A DNA stretch of 64,000 bases from Neodiprion pinetum (Eukaryota > Arthropoda > Insecta > Hymenoptera > Diprionidae): NCBI RefSeq assembly GCF_021155775.2, contig NC_060234.1, positions 30,687,026-30,751,025 of the forward strand, given 5' to 3'. Every line of letters starts with the position of its first letter. Position 1 is the stretch's first letter. This document shows, one piece after another, positions 38,538-49,989 of this stretch. The position numbers were made by a program, and so were the translations under genes. The notes beneath the pieces are model-generated. The model worked only from the letters and a program-made list of their open reading frames with translations, was not told the DNA's origin and did not search any database.

Positions 38538-41500
38538 ATGAAGATCTTGGTGTTTTTGAATTTCTTCACGATTTGTAAGTGAACTTCAAGTCATTTTACT
38601 ACCCTTGTTTTACTACCCGTTCTCCCTTTCGAGAATCATTTAGGTATTCATCGTCTCAATGTTTTGACTTTCCATTGAATCGTCGGTAACAACGTCCGCC
38701 TGTGACGAGGGTAGCTTTTTTCAATTCAAATCCTGCTCGCATAAGCAAGTCTGTATCTGAGGAATTATTGACAGTACGTCCGATCCATAAATGTTTTTCG
38801 CTTTGTCTGCTTTATCGGTATTGAATGTTTAACCGCGGACACCCTACGGTACCGTATATTTCATTTCAGACCGTAACGGTTCACGATGATTCAGTTTATC
38901 TGGTTTACAATCAGGTAATGGCATGTGAATTTTAATTATATTCGCTCTTTCATTCAGTCTTAACTCTTACAGCGGTGCCTTTGAACTTTATACGTAGTCT
39001 CCAGCTGTGCAGCATTTGACAATTGAATACTTAGACGACATCGTGAGCTGACAAAGCTAAATCAATATCTAAACTAAACAACGCACCGATTTTAATTGTT
39101 CTTACAAGTTCAGTTTCACAAAAACCGATCATTAACTACCGAAAATTATTAATTAATCGATTTTATCGGAAACTCCAATATTTTAACTTATCAAACCACG
39201 GTCTTGTTTTTATAATCACCGATTATTTATCACACGATAACGGATCTGATGACTTACCTCTAATTGAACGGAAACTGATCACGCTATTCAAACGTCAAGT
39301 TTTGCTGATTTAAATGGAAAAACGACAAGCCAATGAACTAGCTCGAACGAATCACTGTGGATACTGTATCCGATAGATTATACACTCGTGCATGTGATTT
39401 CTTCCTGATTTCAACCTGCGCATTGAATGCTGCATCATTGTCTGTTTAGCATGTTTGAGCAGAGATAAATGGAAAGGGAAACAAGCAGGTAAATCAAAAA
39501 TTGGATAGCTAAGTATATTGCCGTTTCGAGGGCTCCCCACTAGCTTGTAAATAATATATACACATAAAGCTACGCTAATTATCAGCTTTCGGCAGGTAGA
39601 AAAAACTTGTTCTTTCAACATACTTTTACTCTCTATAAATATTGTAATTAATGCAACAGCAATTTTCCTTTTTATGACACACTTAATTATAGTACATTTA
39701 AAATATATTTCAATGTCAACAATCAAGTTTATGCCGAATTTTATGACTCGATTTAAATATTGCCAATAGGTCCTTACTATTTTTTGTGTCAATCGCAACC
39801 AACGCTAATTGTTGTAACTCCTGCGTTGCAAACGAGTTCATCAGATAAATGGTCAAAGCAGTTGCAATAATGATGTAAAGGAAAAAATTTGTCCGGGGCT
39901 TATTAGCTACTCAGTCCGTTAAATGGATCAATTATCCATTTTAGCCAATTTCTATGAAAGCGTACGATTCGATAGATCACGGGCTATAATAATCTTACAG
40001 TATGCACAATTTCCGCAATCTGCAATGGAATCAAACTTGACCATAACTACTTAGGATGACATGCAACGATGTATATATTGTCGCTGAAAAGAATGCATGA
40101 AACGATCTTTGGGTTAAAAGAAACGTCGTAAAAGTTTTACTTTGTTCAATCAGCACCTCTTAAGAAAATGAAGTATACGCCTGTCGTAAAATACCCATCC
40201 ACGGATGTATTTACCGATCAATTGTTCAGAAATTACTGACAATAATTACAGTGGATATGGTAATACACTTGTCTACAGGTATAATACACATCTGACGTAA
40301 GACAATTCACCAGACGAGTATCAGTTTTTGTACGGTAAATAATTCTCGCAGTTTCAATTCGCAGTTAAAAAGGTGCGAAAAAATTTTGTCGACCGGCAGT
40401 CGGTTTTACATCACACGCGTGGAAACTTGAGAAAAGGCATAATATGTTACTTTAAAGCCCCGCCTCATCGTTTAAATCAAAATATGCCCAGTCAAAGTTC
40501 TTAAACGTCGAATTGGACGAATCCGTATAAATTATTCCAATGGGCTCGAGGAAAAATCGATTCTAGCTTGCGTACTACAAGATCATCATACTTGTTGACG
40601 AAGAAATTGAACACGGGTAATTATTTTGCTGTATTCGTCATCCCGAATAGCTATATGCCTATAAGTATATAGATTACCTATTTGTCATCGTGATACACCG
40701 CGATGACGTGTGAAAATATAACGTAACACGTACGTATCGATTGTAAAGAGAAGTATAGAAAAAATCTCGTATCCGTGTAGCTGATTACAATCCTCACATT
40801 ATACTTCAATTCTATTGTACCAACACACACGGAATACATGGGAAACCGGATTGTTGCTCACGCTACGAAGTGAGAGGTTTTTCGTAATCAATTGCCAGCG
40901 ATGTTAAATGTACCAATTTCTTGATACATGTACCATTTTTTAGGGTTCCGTACCATGTACCGAGTAAAAAATGTTCTGGTACGCAAAAATACCAGCTTCT
41001 TTTTATCTTCAAGAATGGAATATCAGTAATCGTTATAATTACCAATTGTAACATCGATTGTCTTTATTATTAACTGTTCACAATAATAGTTTTTTGTGAG
41101 CCCTCAAGTTATTTGATACGTATTCATTTTTGCATCGATTGCATTAGTTAGCCATATGTGTCAAGGAGATGATTTTGTCACAAGTTCGATCATGGTTTCC
41201 ATCGGGTAGTCGATGCCTTTTTGTTTTTAATCTCTCTCTTTAGAAACTGCATCCCCATTTTTCAATAAAAAAACACTCAATAAATATTAATAATCATTGA
41301 TATTAGTAATTTTATCATTTAAATTTTTAACAATAACCAACAAGGCTAATAACAATAATGATTATCATTATCAGTGTCACCGTTTTATCAAATATGGACA
41401 AAATGTTTAACCAATTACGATTAACACATACTACAGCGACCATGCTGTTGTTCGCGTAGGTATACCAGGTTTTTATTTGAAATACCAGCTCTTAGCGACA

Positions 41501-44500
41501 CCTGCTCCGGGATCGTCCAGCCACTTTCCAACGTCGCTCTAATCAACGCAAAGCGGTATATCATCCAACTGACAATGTCTCAGGTCCTTGACTCGACTTA
41601 ACACGATTTAATCCAACGGTTACCTGGGCGCATCCTCGACCGCAATATGCACTTCTCGTGCATATCTTTCCCGGTGCATCTCGGTCCTTGACGGTCCCCG
41701 GAAGTTGGCATTGCTAGTAGCCACGTATACCTATAGCTATAAGTTGCAATAGGGGCACCTGCATTACAGATGCGCTGTAGAACACTCTTATATCATGCAT
41801 CGTCGTTTGTTCGTAGTAAATAAAAATACCGTGTCAGGAAATATTGTTAGTAGTTTTTTTTTTTTCTATTTTTCATCAAGTCACTGGAGATTATTGTCCG
41901 TTGTTTGCTCACTGATTCGATTTGTATACGTATACTAATTTCCCAGAGATAACTTTCGAGAGCATTAAAATCAGCAAAGTTAAGAAACTACGCCGATTTA
42001 GTGGCGCAAGAAACATTTCTTATCAAATATTCTTCGAATATGGGTCAATAATTTTATCAATTCACGCGTTTTTAGGATTTCAATTTTTATCGAAGGCCCA
42101 AACGCACACCGATTACGCTTAAGAATATGCGCGTATAGGTATAACCATTGCACTTTATCATCTTGCAGTATTGTGGATATTCACGTCGCATCGGCAGATG
42201 TTACAAGTTAAAGGTACACAAATGATCCTCCTTCTTCCATTAGAACAGTAGTACATACAATGAAATGCATTCCGATGTTAGCCTTGCGAAACATTCTACA
42301 ACACATAACGATCACGAGTATCACTTGAGTGAGCTATTCGTAGCAAGTATAATCTCGCAATATCGCCTTATGCGTATAAACAAGAGTGAAGTTTAGCGAA
42401 TCTTGTTTTTATGCGGTAAATTGGAGAAAACAAAACTCGCATTCCGGATTTATTCTGAAATCCGGTAGCTGTGAGCCGACCTCTCACCTCTCGCTTAGCT
42501 TTCAACGGTTAATTAGCACGACAATAGCGCATGAAAAACCGTCGAGCATCTTGGAAATTTTCTTGTTATTCACTCTGCGGGGAACTTTCACTTGAGGAAT
42601 GTTCCGCGTTACGCCGAATGCACACCGCCCTTCTTTTAAATAAACAAATAAATTTTCCTGCTATTATACAATGGGCGATACCTTATAGCTACAAATGATC
42701 CGAACTTTCCGGTGCTTGGCCTATTGCCAATCTAGAAAGAGTTACGTGTGCCTTCCTTATCACCTATTCTGTTCAACGTTGATACGACCTTACGTATTTC
42801 CTGTATACCGTACAGCGTGCATGTACAAACCAACCTGTTACTTGCACGTAATTATATAACTTGAATTGCACCGGAACTTTCTGGACTATCACTTCATGAT
42901 TACCTTCAGGCACCATTGTAAATAATGGTCTATTTTTAGCATTTTCAATCACCGTTACATCACAGATAAATCGAATCAAAATATTACGGAAATGTAACAG
43001 ATAGAGAGAGTTGTAGCGATACGATTGATTGGATAGATATAATGATTCAACGCTTTTCTCAGAGCGGCAACGCACGCAGGATATTCCTCGCTCGGATCTT
43101 TCAGTTATGATATTAAAAGGTTGCAGTTCACTCACACGCTCCCAACGACGTCGTTTATCTGACTAGTCATGATCCAGTTTCATGCTTACATTGATGGAAT
43201 TTATTAGCAGGTAGAAAATCGTATAAATATATACATATATATATATTTTATCATCTGATTCTCACCGATAAGGGTTCAAGGCATGTCAATTCTGGAGTAA
43301 CTTCATCATGATAACTTTCATGTGCATGTATATTGTACCTGTTATGACTCGTATGAACATCTAATTAGCGACTTTCGACTAGTCGTGTTCGCTTGTTATT
43401 TGTACTTGAAAATATACTTCGTTAATACATACGGCAAGTACATTCTAATCTTTTTTTAATATTTGTTCCAGATTCTACAATTCTAGGTCAGGAATTTTCG
43501 TACAACGGGCTTCTTGGTGAGTAAAATATTTTACAAGTGTGCTATTCAATTAGCTTTGACAGATTTATATCATTCTTGTTCGGAGTATTTGCATCAGAGA
43601 TGAAGGTCATTTCGTGAGAGCCGAGGACTCCAAAAAGCATTTAATAAATTATGCTTATCTTGTAGCTTGAATCCGTGTACTGACTTGGACCTTCTACAAT
43701 TCGCATCCTTGAGGCCAACTCCTTTCCCATTTGCTCACTGATTTATTATCTGTGTACAGGTTGTTGATTTATTTGTAACTAGACCCTTTTAAAACTGGTT
43801 CCCTTTGTCCCTTCTGACGATAACAGGTCCTGCGTACTGGGGCAACAAGTATCAAACGTGCGTAGGAAAGCACCAATCTCCGATCAACATCGTGGAGCAT
43901 TATGTCGAGAAGGTCACACTTCCACCATTGTGGTTTTCTGGTTTCAACATACCTAGGAAAGCCATGCTAACGAACAATGGCCATACAGGTTGGCATAATT
44001 ATCCTTATGACATTTTCTAACTTAATTTTCAACAAATTTCGGCAATGAAAACAAAATTTGAAGCCATTAAAAACACTGTAGTACGAGCTGTAGAATTTTT
44101 TATAAAGTCGATCCGTTCTAGTTCAGTTAAAAACCGCAATAATAACATAAATCATCGTGATCCACGTCTCGTCCGCCTTCCTCATCGTACAGCTAATAAC
44201 TTACATATATTCTAAAGTCGAGTGTATATTGCACGTTTGCACGTGATAACCGTGTCTCTTATCTCGAGCTATACTTCATAGGTATCGTTTAATCGGATCT
44301 GATTGCAACCGTAGATAGGATCAATTAGGTGTCAGCAATTATAATCGCTACAAATATTTGATTAACTCTGAAAAATTACTCCATGACCGCGTTATATCGT
44401 ACATGTTGTGCATTCAGAAATATATGTTTGAAAAAATGTGTTTCAACGTACGTGCGTGTTACGTAATTTGCTGTCCTCCGGGGTAACTTAAAGAGGATAC

Positions 44501-46240
44501 AAGTATAACCATGTGCATATATTTACATAACTCGTCTTGTCAAACTAGACCTTGATGAGATACTATTACCAATTTATTACGCTTCGGTGTACGAAGACAC
44601 CCGTTTTGAAGGATCGTACATCTATCGGGGGGCTGTATTTTACCAATAGTATTCGTATAATAATATCACGTGCACGCAAAGCTAGATCACGGTTTGAATT
44701 GTAGTATATACGCATGTAACGCACGTTATTTTACTCTTTCAAAGTAACATAATCGACATGCTTATTGTCAGAAGGTCTTTGAGTAGGCATAATTATAAGT
44801 ATGTATACGTAAAACACGAATACTGATGTTTCGTCTCAAACATTCTAAAAACTAATTTTCAAAACCGTATCGTTCGACCATTGAATTGATACTGAAAAGA
44901 TTGCAGTCATTATAACCATAAAGGTCAAGTATAATTCTAAAAAATAATACGTCATTCGTTGAGGCTTCATCGATTGGGAAATAAATTGTAGAACGCAATT
45001 TTTTTCTTCTTTCAAGTACTCCTAAAGACAATTGGAACTGACGTTCCTCTCATAACCGGTGGACCTCTCAGAGACGACGTCTACGCGTTTGAACAGCTCC
45101 ACTTTCACTGGGGAGAGAACGACAAAGAAGGTTCAGAAGATAGGATAAATAACAGATCATTCGCTATGGAACTTCATGCCGTATTTTACAAATTATCATA
45201 CGGATCGTATAAAGCGGCAACCAATTTTCCAGACGGACTCACAGTATTGGCGTATTTCGTGACGGTAATGTCGATTATACATATAGCTTAAAAAATTCCA
45301 GCCACACACTCACGACAAATTCACAGGTTGCCGAAACGTTTGATCCGACCTACAGCCCTTTGGTCGAAACGTTGCCACTCATCGAGGACATTGGTTCAGA
45401 AGCTGTGCTAAGGGATAATCTCATCCTCGAGTCTATCCTGAAGACGAATCAGCCTTCGATGCAGAATTATTTCACGTACAATGGTTCGTTGACGACACCA
45501 CCTTGCTCCGAAGTGGTCACGTGGATAGATTTTAAAAAGCCGCACATACTTTCCCACGAACAGGTGAGTAGCAATATTTATATTATGTAAGGTAAACACC
45601 TCATTGAAACACCCAGAATTCATGAGAGGGAAAAAAATCGCGTCTTTTACCGCAAATGAAAGTCTAGTCTATATATGATGGTGTAATAACAGGTGTATCT
45701 AAGTGCTAAAGTGTGTAATTACCTTCTTTGTGCAAACCGTTATTACTACGGGGAAAAAAACGACCGTTCTTGTTGACCAATATTCCCAGTCTCCTGCACG
45801 TGATCTGGAATTAAATAAATCGTTGAAACTACCAGTTTTAACATTATTGTAAACAACTTACGGTCGAACGTAACGTAATTATCGAGGACAGTTGAAGATG
45901 CTCTGTACTTATTTTATACCGAGTCACACCAAGATTTTACATATACAATAAATATGTTATACATACGTATGTCTGCACGTATACCATCTTGCAGATTGAG
46001 GCTTTCCGTCGAATTCGTAGCGCAGAAGGGGAAAGAGTGACACATAACTTCCGGCCCGTACAACCTCTCGCCGACAGGATAGTCTTTGAGAATATTCCTG
46101 AGACGAGCCACGACTACAGCCACGGGATTCCTAACCATCGCAATCATCATCATCCGCAACAGTTTGCGGGACAACTTGCGAACAGAGCTTCCCTTCCGAT
46201 TATAGTTATTATTTCATTAGCGACTGTTCTACGTCGATAA
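38538..46240 (+). CDS. Secreted, membrane-anchored alpha-carbonic anhydrase
   Basis: Six exons join in phase: 38538-38574, 43472-43516, 43827-43988, 45017-45264, 45327-45563 and 45995-46240 (975 nt, 324 aa). It catalyses reversible CO2 hydration. Exon 1 plus the start of exon 2 encode a signal peptide (MKILVFLNFFTI onward, cut near LG/QE). The zinc ligands are His110 and His112 (QLHFHWG) and His135 (ELHAV). The proton shuttle is His80 (NNGHT). The gate residues are Glu122 and Thr220 (SLTTPPC). Cys39 and Cys224 match the disulfide of extracellular family members. The NFRPVQPL motif is present near residue 261. The C-terminus has a His-rich stretch (residues 282-296) and then a hydrophobic tail (SLPIIVIISLATVL) ending RR, suggesting a GPI signal or one TM segment as in CA IV. 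Odd point: the His that normally follows the gate Glu (GSEH) is Asp123 here. Intron 1 is 4.9 kb. The enzyme should act outside the cell on the plasma membrane. Confidence 0.95.
38575..43471. other. Long first intron of the carbonic anhydrase gene
   Basis: The intron is bounded by GTAAGT and TTTGTTCCAG. It separates the signal-peptide exon from the enzyme and is a usual place for enhancers. Two longer antisense open frames fall inside (39352-39798, 148 codons, and 42773-43135, 120 codons). Neither has a recognisable domain; see findings and rejected items. An AT dinucleotide run lies near 43225. Confidence 0.6.
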
Positions 46241-48180
46241 CATCATTTATCATCGCGAAAAAAGAACTAAGGGTCGTGCCATATTTTTATTTCAACCACT
46301 CATTTTCAGCTGGTTAAATACACAGCAGATGATAAATGATAAGATCAGCAAGTAATTTCTCATAATCAAAAGAAAATCACAACGCGAGGCTAATCTATTC
46401 ATCGAGTTACGTGATAGTATCTAAAATATCTCAGAAATTCGTCGCGCCATGTTTTTATTCGAGTTTTAACACTTTTTAATGACGTACTACAATATGGTGC
46501 GTTGCATAGTTTCAATATTAGATATAAATATAATTTATACTCGTTTCGCAATCGTATCATAATGTTTGAAGATGTATCTGAGCCTTGTTTTTATGCGGCG
46601 TTAAAGCATGAATATCAGGACACCCGTGATAAAAATTGTGAGAAGTGTTTCCGCAGGACAGAAACTAGATTCTATTAATGGTTACAGTAGATTACAAAAT
46701 TTTTAACAATCAATCAAGTCTCGCTACCATTGTTCAATGAGAAATTTTAATCATCTACGCGTATCGTCGTCACTCTACCATGTACGGCATAAATTTTCAA
46801 CCGGCACCGCAAACTCATAAATTATGCTGTAATTGAGTATGGCATTGAATGATAGTGTATTCGTAAATTTATGCGTACTTTTGCGGGCGCATTTGGCATT
46901 CGATATTTCGAGCCCACAGACTGTTGTTAGAAGTAAACGCCATGTAGAGGATTGATTTTTCATCGAGGAAATAAGTATAAAATCTCACTGGAAGCTAATT
47001 AAATATGTATCAAATACGTTGGCTACAATTGGGATTCTAATATGCGGGCGTGGCTACGAATGAACGTCAGAATATCATCGTGCAAAAATGCGTGGAGGCC
47101 ATGGGCTTTTATTTTTTTAAATTCAACTCAGTATCATAGACTTAATAATAGTATCATGAACTACTAGTTCAATTAACTATATTTCTCTTGGAGTATTAAA
47201 TTTTTATTCTGCCACGAGATTGCTTTTTCCAATGCTTTACTCAAAAGACGGAATTATTATTGTAAGTATTTACTAGTTGTATCAGCATTTCCGTCCATAA
47301 ATAATATTGAAATATTCTGTGTAACTGAATTTTCGTTGCGCTAGTATGCGTGGTATTATTGAGTTTATTCAAAGAAGTAAAAGTGGTAGTTTTAGTTACT
47401 AACAGCGTCACTAACGCATTATTTAAGTATCGAATATGTATGTGACTAACGTACAGATATAGAGCGTTTGCAAATATTTATTAGTCGTCTTATGCCATGT
47501 ATACTGGAAACTTATTTGAATGAAAAATGTTGTGAATCCTGCTCACGTATATTTCTACACTATCCTAAATCGTAGAGGCGTATCTTTAATATTAGATGTG
47601 TAAAAGTAGCCAGCTATTTTAAAAATCGATGCGCTCTATGCGAGGATTATCGTAACACGTTACTTATAGATTACTACAATTTGTCAAAAGGTTGCAACTT
47701 TACAAACTCACAACAAATAGTATGTGAGTATAGCCTAGAAGTTAGAATCGATGCATCAGTTTTCAATCTCTAACAAAGTAAAACAATTTTAATAGGTTTT
47801 AAGAATAAATTACTCATTTACTACGTTAGGTACAATTATATTCTTTTCAAAAAATTCTGCTCGATAATTGCTGTCGACTGTATCGTGACCCAGGACGTGG
47901 GACGCAACTATTGTATCAACGAGTCAATTATAAATTCAGGCAACCCGGAAAATGAAAAGCTCACCCCCGAGACAGCGAGGGTAGTGCTCTGAGGGGTGAC
48001 TGAACCCCAAGGCACGGTACAATGAATGAACGCAATGTGCAACGGGCTGTTCTGAAAGGCAGAACACAAAGATGCCTGCGTCACTCGAGTACTCGCATTC
48101 AAAGTGGGTTGCCTTGATGGATATGCCGGAAGAATAAGACTATGTACGTACACTACCGAAATGTGGTAAGTGCGCGAAAA
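46241..48180. other. Convergent intergenic region, 3' UTR and spacer
   Basis: This spacer lies between the 3' ends of the plus-strand carbonic anhydrase and minus-strand CCDC12. No open frame with protein-like features is seen. The GC-rich 99-codon minus frame at 47908-48207 has a composition typical of chance. The carbonic anhydrase poly(A) site was not located with confidence. Confidence 0.5.
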
Positions 48181-48194
48181 ATCTGTCCCGCGCG

Positions 48195-48208
48195 CAGATG
48201 GCGCCACC
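48195..48208 (+). promoter_or_regulatory. CTCF-like insulator motif
   Basis: CAGATGGCGCCACC matches the core of the insect and vertebrate CTCF motif (AGATGGCGC / CCACNAGGTGGCG family). It sits in a GC-rich patch of about 130 bp between two convergent genes, a common place for an insulator. Binding is inferred. Confidence 0.35.
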
Positions 48209-48412
48209 GGAGATCGAAGCGATCAAATTCAAAATTGAAGCGCTCGGCGCGAGGAATCATTCCAAAATTATCACCCAGCGCGACAGGTCGCTAAGCGAGA
48301 CTCGGAGCAGCAGATACACCCGGTAACAATAGTAATACTGGCACTAATAACGGTTGGCAGATGAATAGAAAGGATTTTCGCAACTACAATGATTAAGATA
48401 ATTTTCTGATTC

Positions 48413-48418
48413 TTTATT
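48413..48418 (-). terminator. Candidate CCDC12 poly(A) signal
   Basis: AATAAA on the minus strand lies about 380 nt beyond the CCDC12 stop. A second one lies at 48426-48431. Confidence 0.4.
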
Positions 48419-48796
48419 CAGTAAATTTATTACATATATTTTCACACTATGTTTCATCAGTTCATATAATTCGTAGATAATTGATATTTATTATAGGTAT
48501 ATATAAACGAATGAACGTTCTGGAATGAAAACAAATTCTACAAAATTAAGATTTCTTCTCTGATTTAAAATTAGAATGTCTAAGCAGGATATCTCACTGA
48601 TTTAAAAATGGCTATATACACGCAAATTGTAACGAAAATCTGTAATCCTACATAGTAGTTTACCAGGTGTCAAAGTACTTGAAAATGGTATATACACATG
48701 TAATTGCTTCGATACAATTTGCTGATTCCACGCAATCAAATACGAACTAAGTGTTACTCAATGCAATTGTCAATGACTTTCACTTATTCTATATTC

Positions 48797-49552
48797 CTAT
48801 TCTTCTTCGTTGGGTTTAGCCTTTGCAATTAGTTTGGAAGAGTTGATCGGTGCCATATTGACTATGGAAGCAAGATTTTCTTGGCCCTGTTTTAAACGCT
48901 CGCGTATCAATTCAGCTATAGCTTTCTGAGTCCGCCTCTCAAGCTTTTCAAGTTTTTTAGCAACATCCCTTTTCAAATCCCAGTCAGGTTTCCGCGGCGC
49001 CAAGCTGCTTATATCCTGCGTATTAAAAATCATATCAAGCAACATCAAAGCGGAATAACAATAAGAGTTCTCAATTTATGACATTAAATTCTCGTAAAAT
49101 TATTTCACTCACAAGTTCCTCAATCACAACTTTTGAATTAGCAGCACTCAGTTGATCCTTCACTTCGCTCTCAACATCTCCGGGCTTAGCTTCGTCCAAT
49201 ACTTGTTCTCGCAAGCTATCATCCTGAGGTTTGTAACTGCGAAATTTTGGTCTAGAAATATAAAATGAGTGTAAGACAACTGATTTAGCAGAAAAATATA
49301 ACCTCATTTTCAACCTTCATTATTCTTGTATACATATTATTTTTTTTAGGTTAAGTTTCGAGAAAGTTAGAATCGAAAAAGTGATTCAATTCCATAATAC
49401 AGTGAAGAAAAAGATACCTACTTGGGTAGAGTTGAACCCTCTGATTTTCCCTGCTCTTTATTTTCGTCAGTAATTTTTCTCTTCAATGCTTGCAGACGCT
49501 CCTTTCTCTTGAGTGCCTCGTCTTCGAGCGAACCTACCTTGTCATCCGCCAT
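48797..49552 (-). CDS. Ccdc12: CCDC12 / Cwf18 spliceosome protein
   Basis: Three exons join in phase: 49422-49552, 49113-49251 and 48797-49015 (489 nt, 162 aa; the human protein is 166 aa). The N-terminus (MADDKVGSLEDEALKRKERL) is a charged helix as in the family. The middle carries PKFRSYKPQDDSL and a VKDQL segment. Exon 3 holds the diagnostic LAPRKPDWDLKRDVAKKLEK followed by RTQKAIAELIRERL, nearly identical to human CCDC12. This is the cwf18 domain. Known role: nuclear component of the activated spliceosome during pre-mRNA splicing. Splice sites are GTAGGT, GTGAGT and matching AG acceptors. The start ATG is the first codon of the family-conserved N-terminus and has a CAAGAATGGCGG context. 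The gene appears intact. Confidence 0.95.
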
Positions 49553-49753
49553 TCTTGTGGTTGATAGACGTGAAGATATTCATGGATGGTAAGCACGAAA
49601 CGCGGCCTGCGTAACCATGGTAACGACGTCGCCTAATGCACTGCGACTAGTGTTACATGTGAGTACAGTGTGTAGCCTATGCAATAATATTAATTCTCTT
49701 ACAAATGGCCCGCATGCGCTAGTAGGCCATAAATGGTAATCGTCCAATACGTG

Positions 49754-49989
49754 AGGTAAGTGTACCAGTTATTAACACGTTTAGAGCCAATTATTGACCC
49801 TTTTATTTTCCAAAATTATAAATTTATGGCAAGAATTGAGAATTTTTCCATGATTAAAACCAATTGCTATAGGCTATGCCGTTAAACACTAGAAATTTAT
49901 TTTTTGGTAATTTTAGAATTGAGAATCAAACATATACAATCAAAAAAGGTCAATATTTGGGACAGGGTTAATAACTGGTACACTTACCT
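49754..49989. mobile_element. MITE-like inverted-repeat element
   Basis: The 236-bp element ends in perfect 23-bp inverted repeats beginning AGGTAAGTGTACCAG (49754-49776 and 49967-49989). A weaker complementarity continues inward to about 55-60 bp (CAATTATTGACC on the left against CAAATATTGACC on the right). It has no coding capacity. Each end carries GGTAAGT, a strong splice-donor-like word facing into the element. The target-site duplication is not obvious. It lies only 200 bp upstream of the CCDC12 start codon. Confidence 0.75.

Noticed and set aside
38263..38541. 92-codon frame just before the carbonic anhydrase start
   Set aside because: It overlaps the true ATG in another frame and sits in the likely 5' UTR.
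42773..43135. 120-codon antisense frame in carbonic anhydrase intron 1
   Set aside because: No recognisable domain or splice context; plausible by chance in a window of this size.
47908..48207. 99-codon GC-rich minus frame
   Set aside because: Low stop density comes from local GC content; no domain, and the region contains a CTCF-like motif instead.
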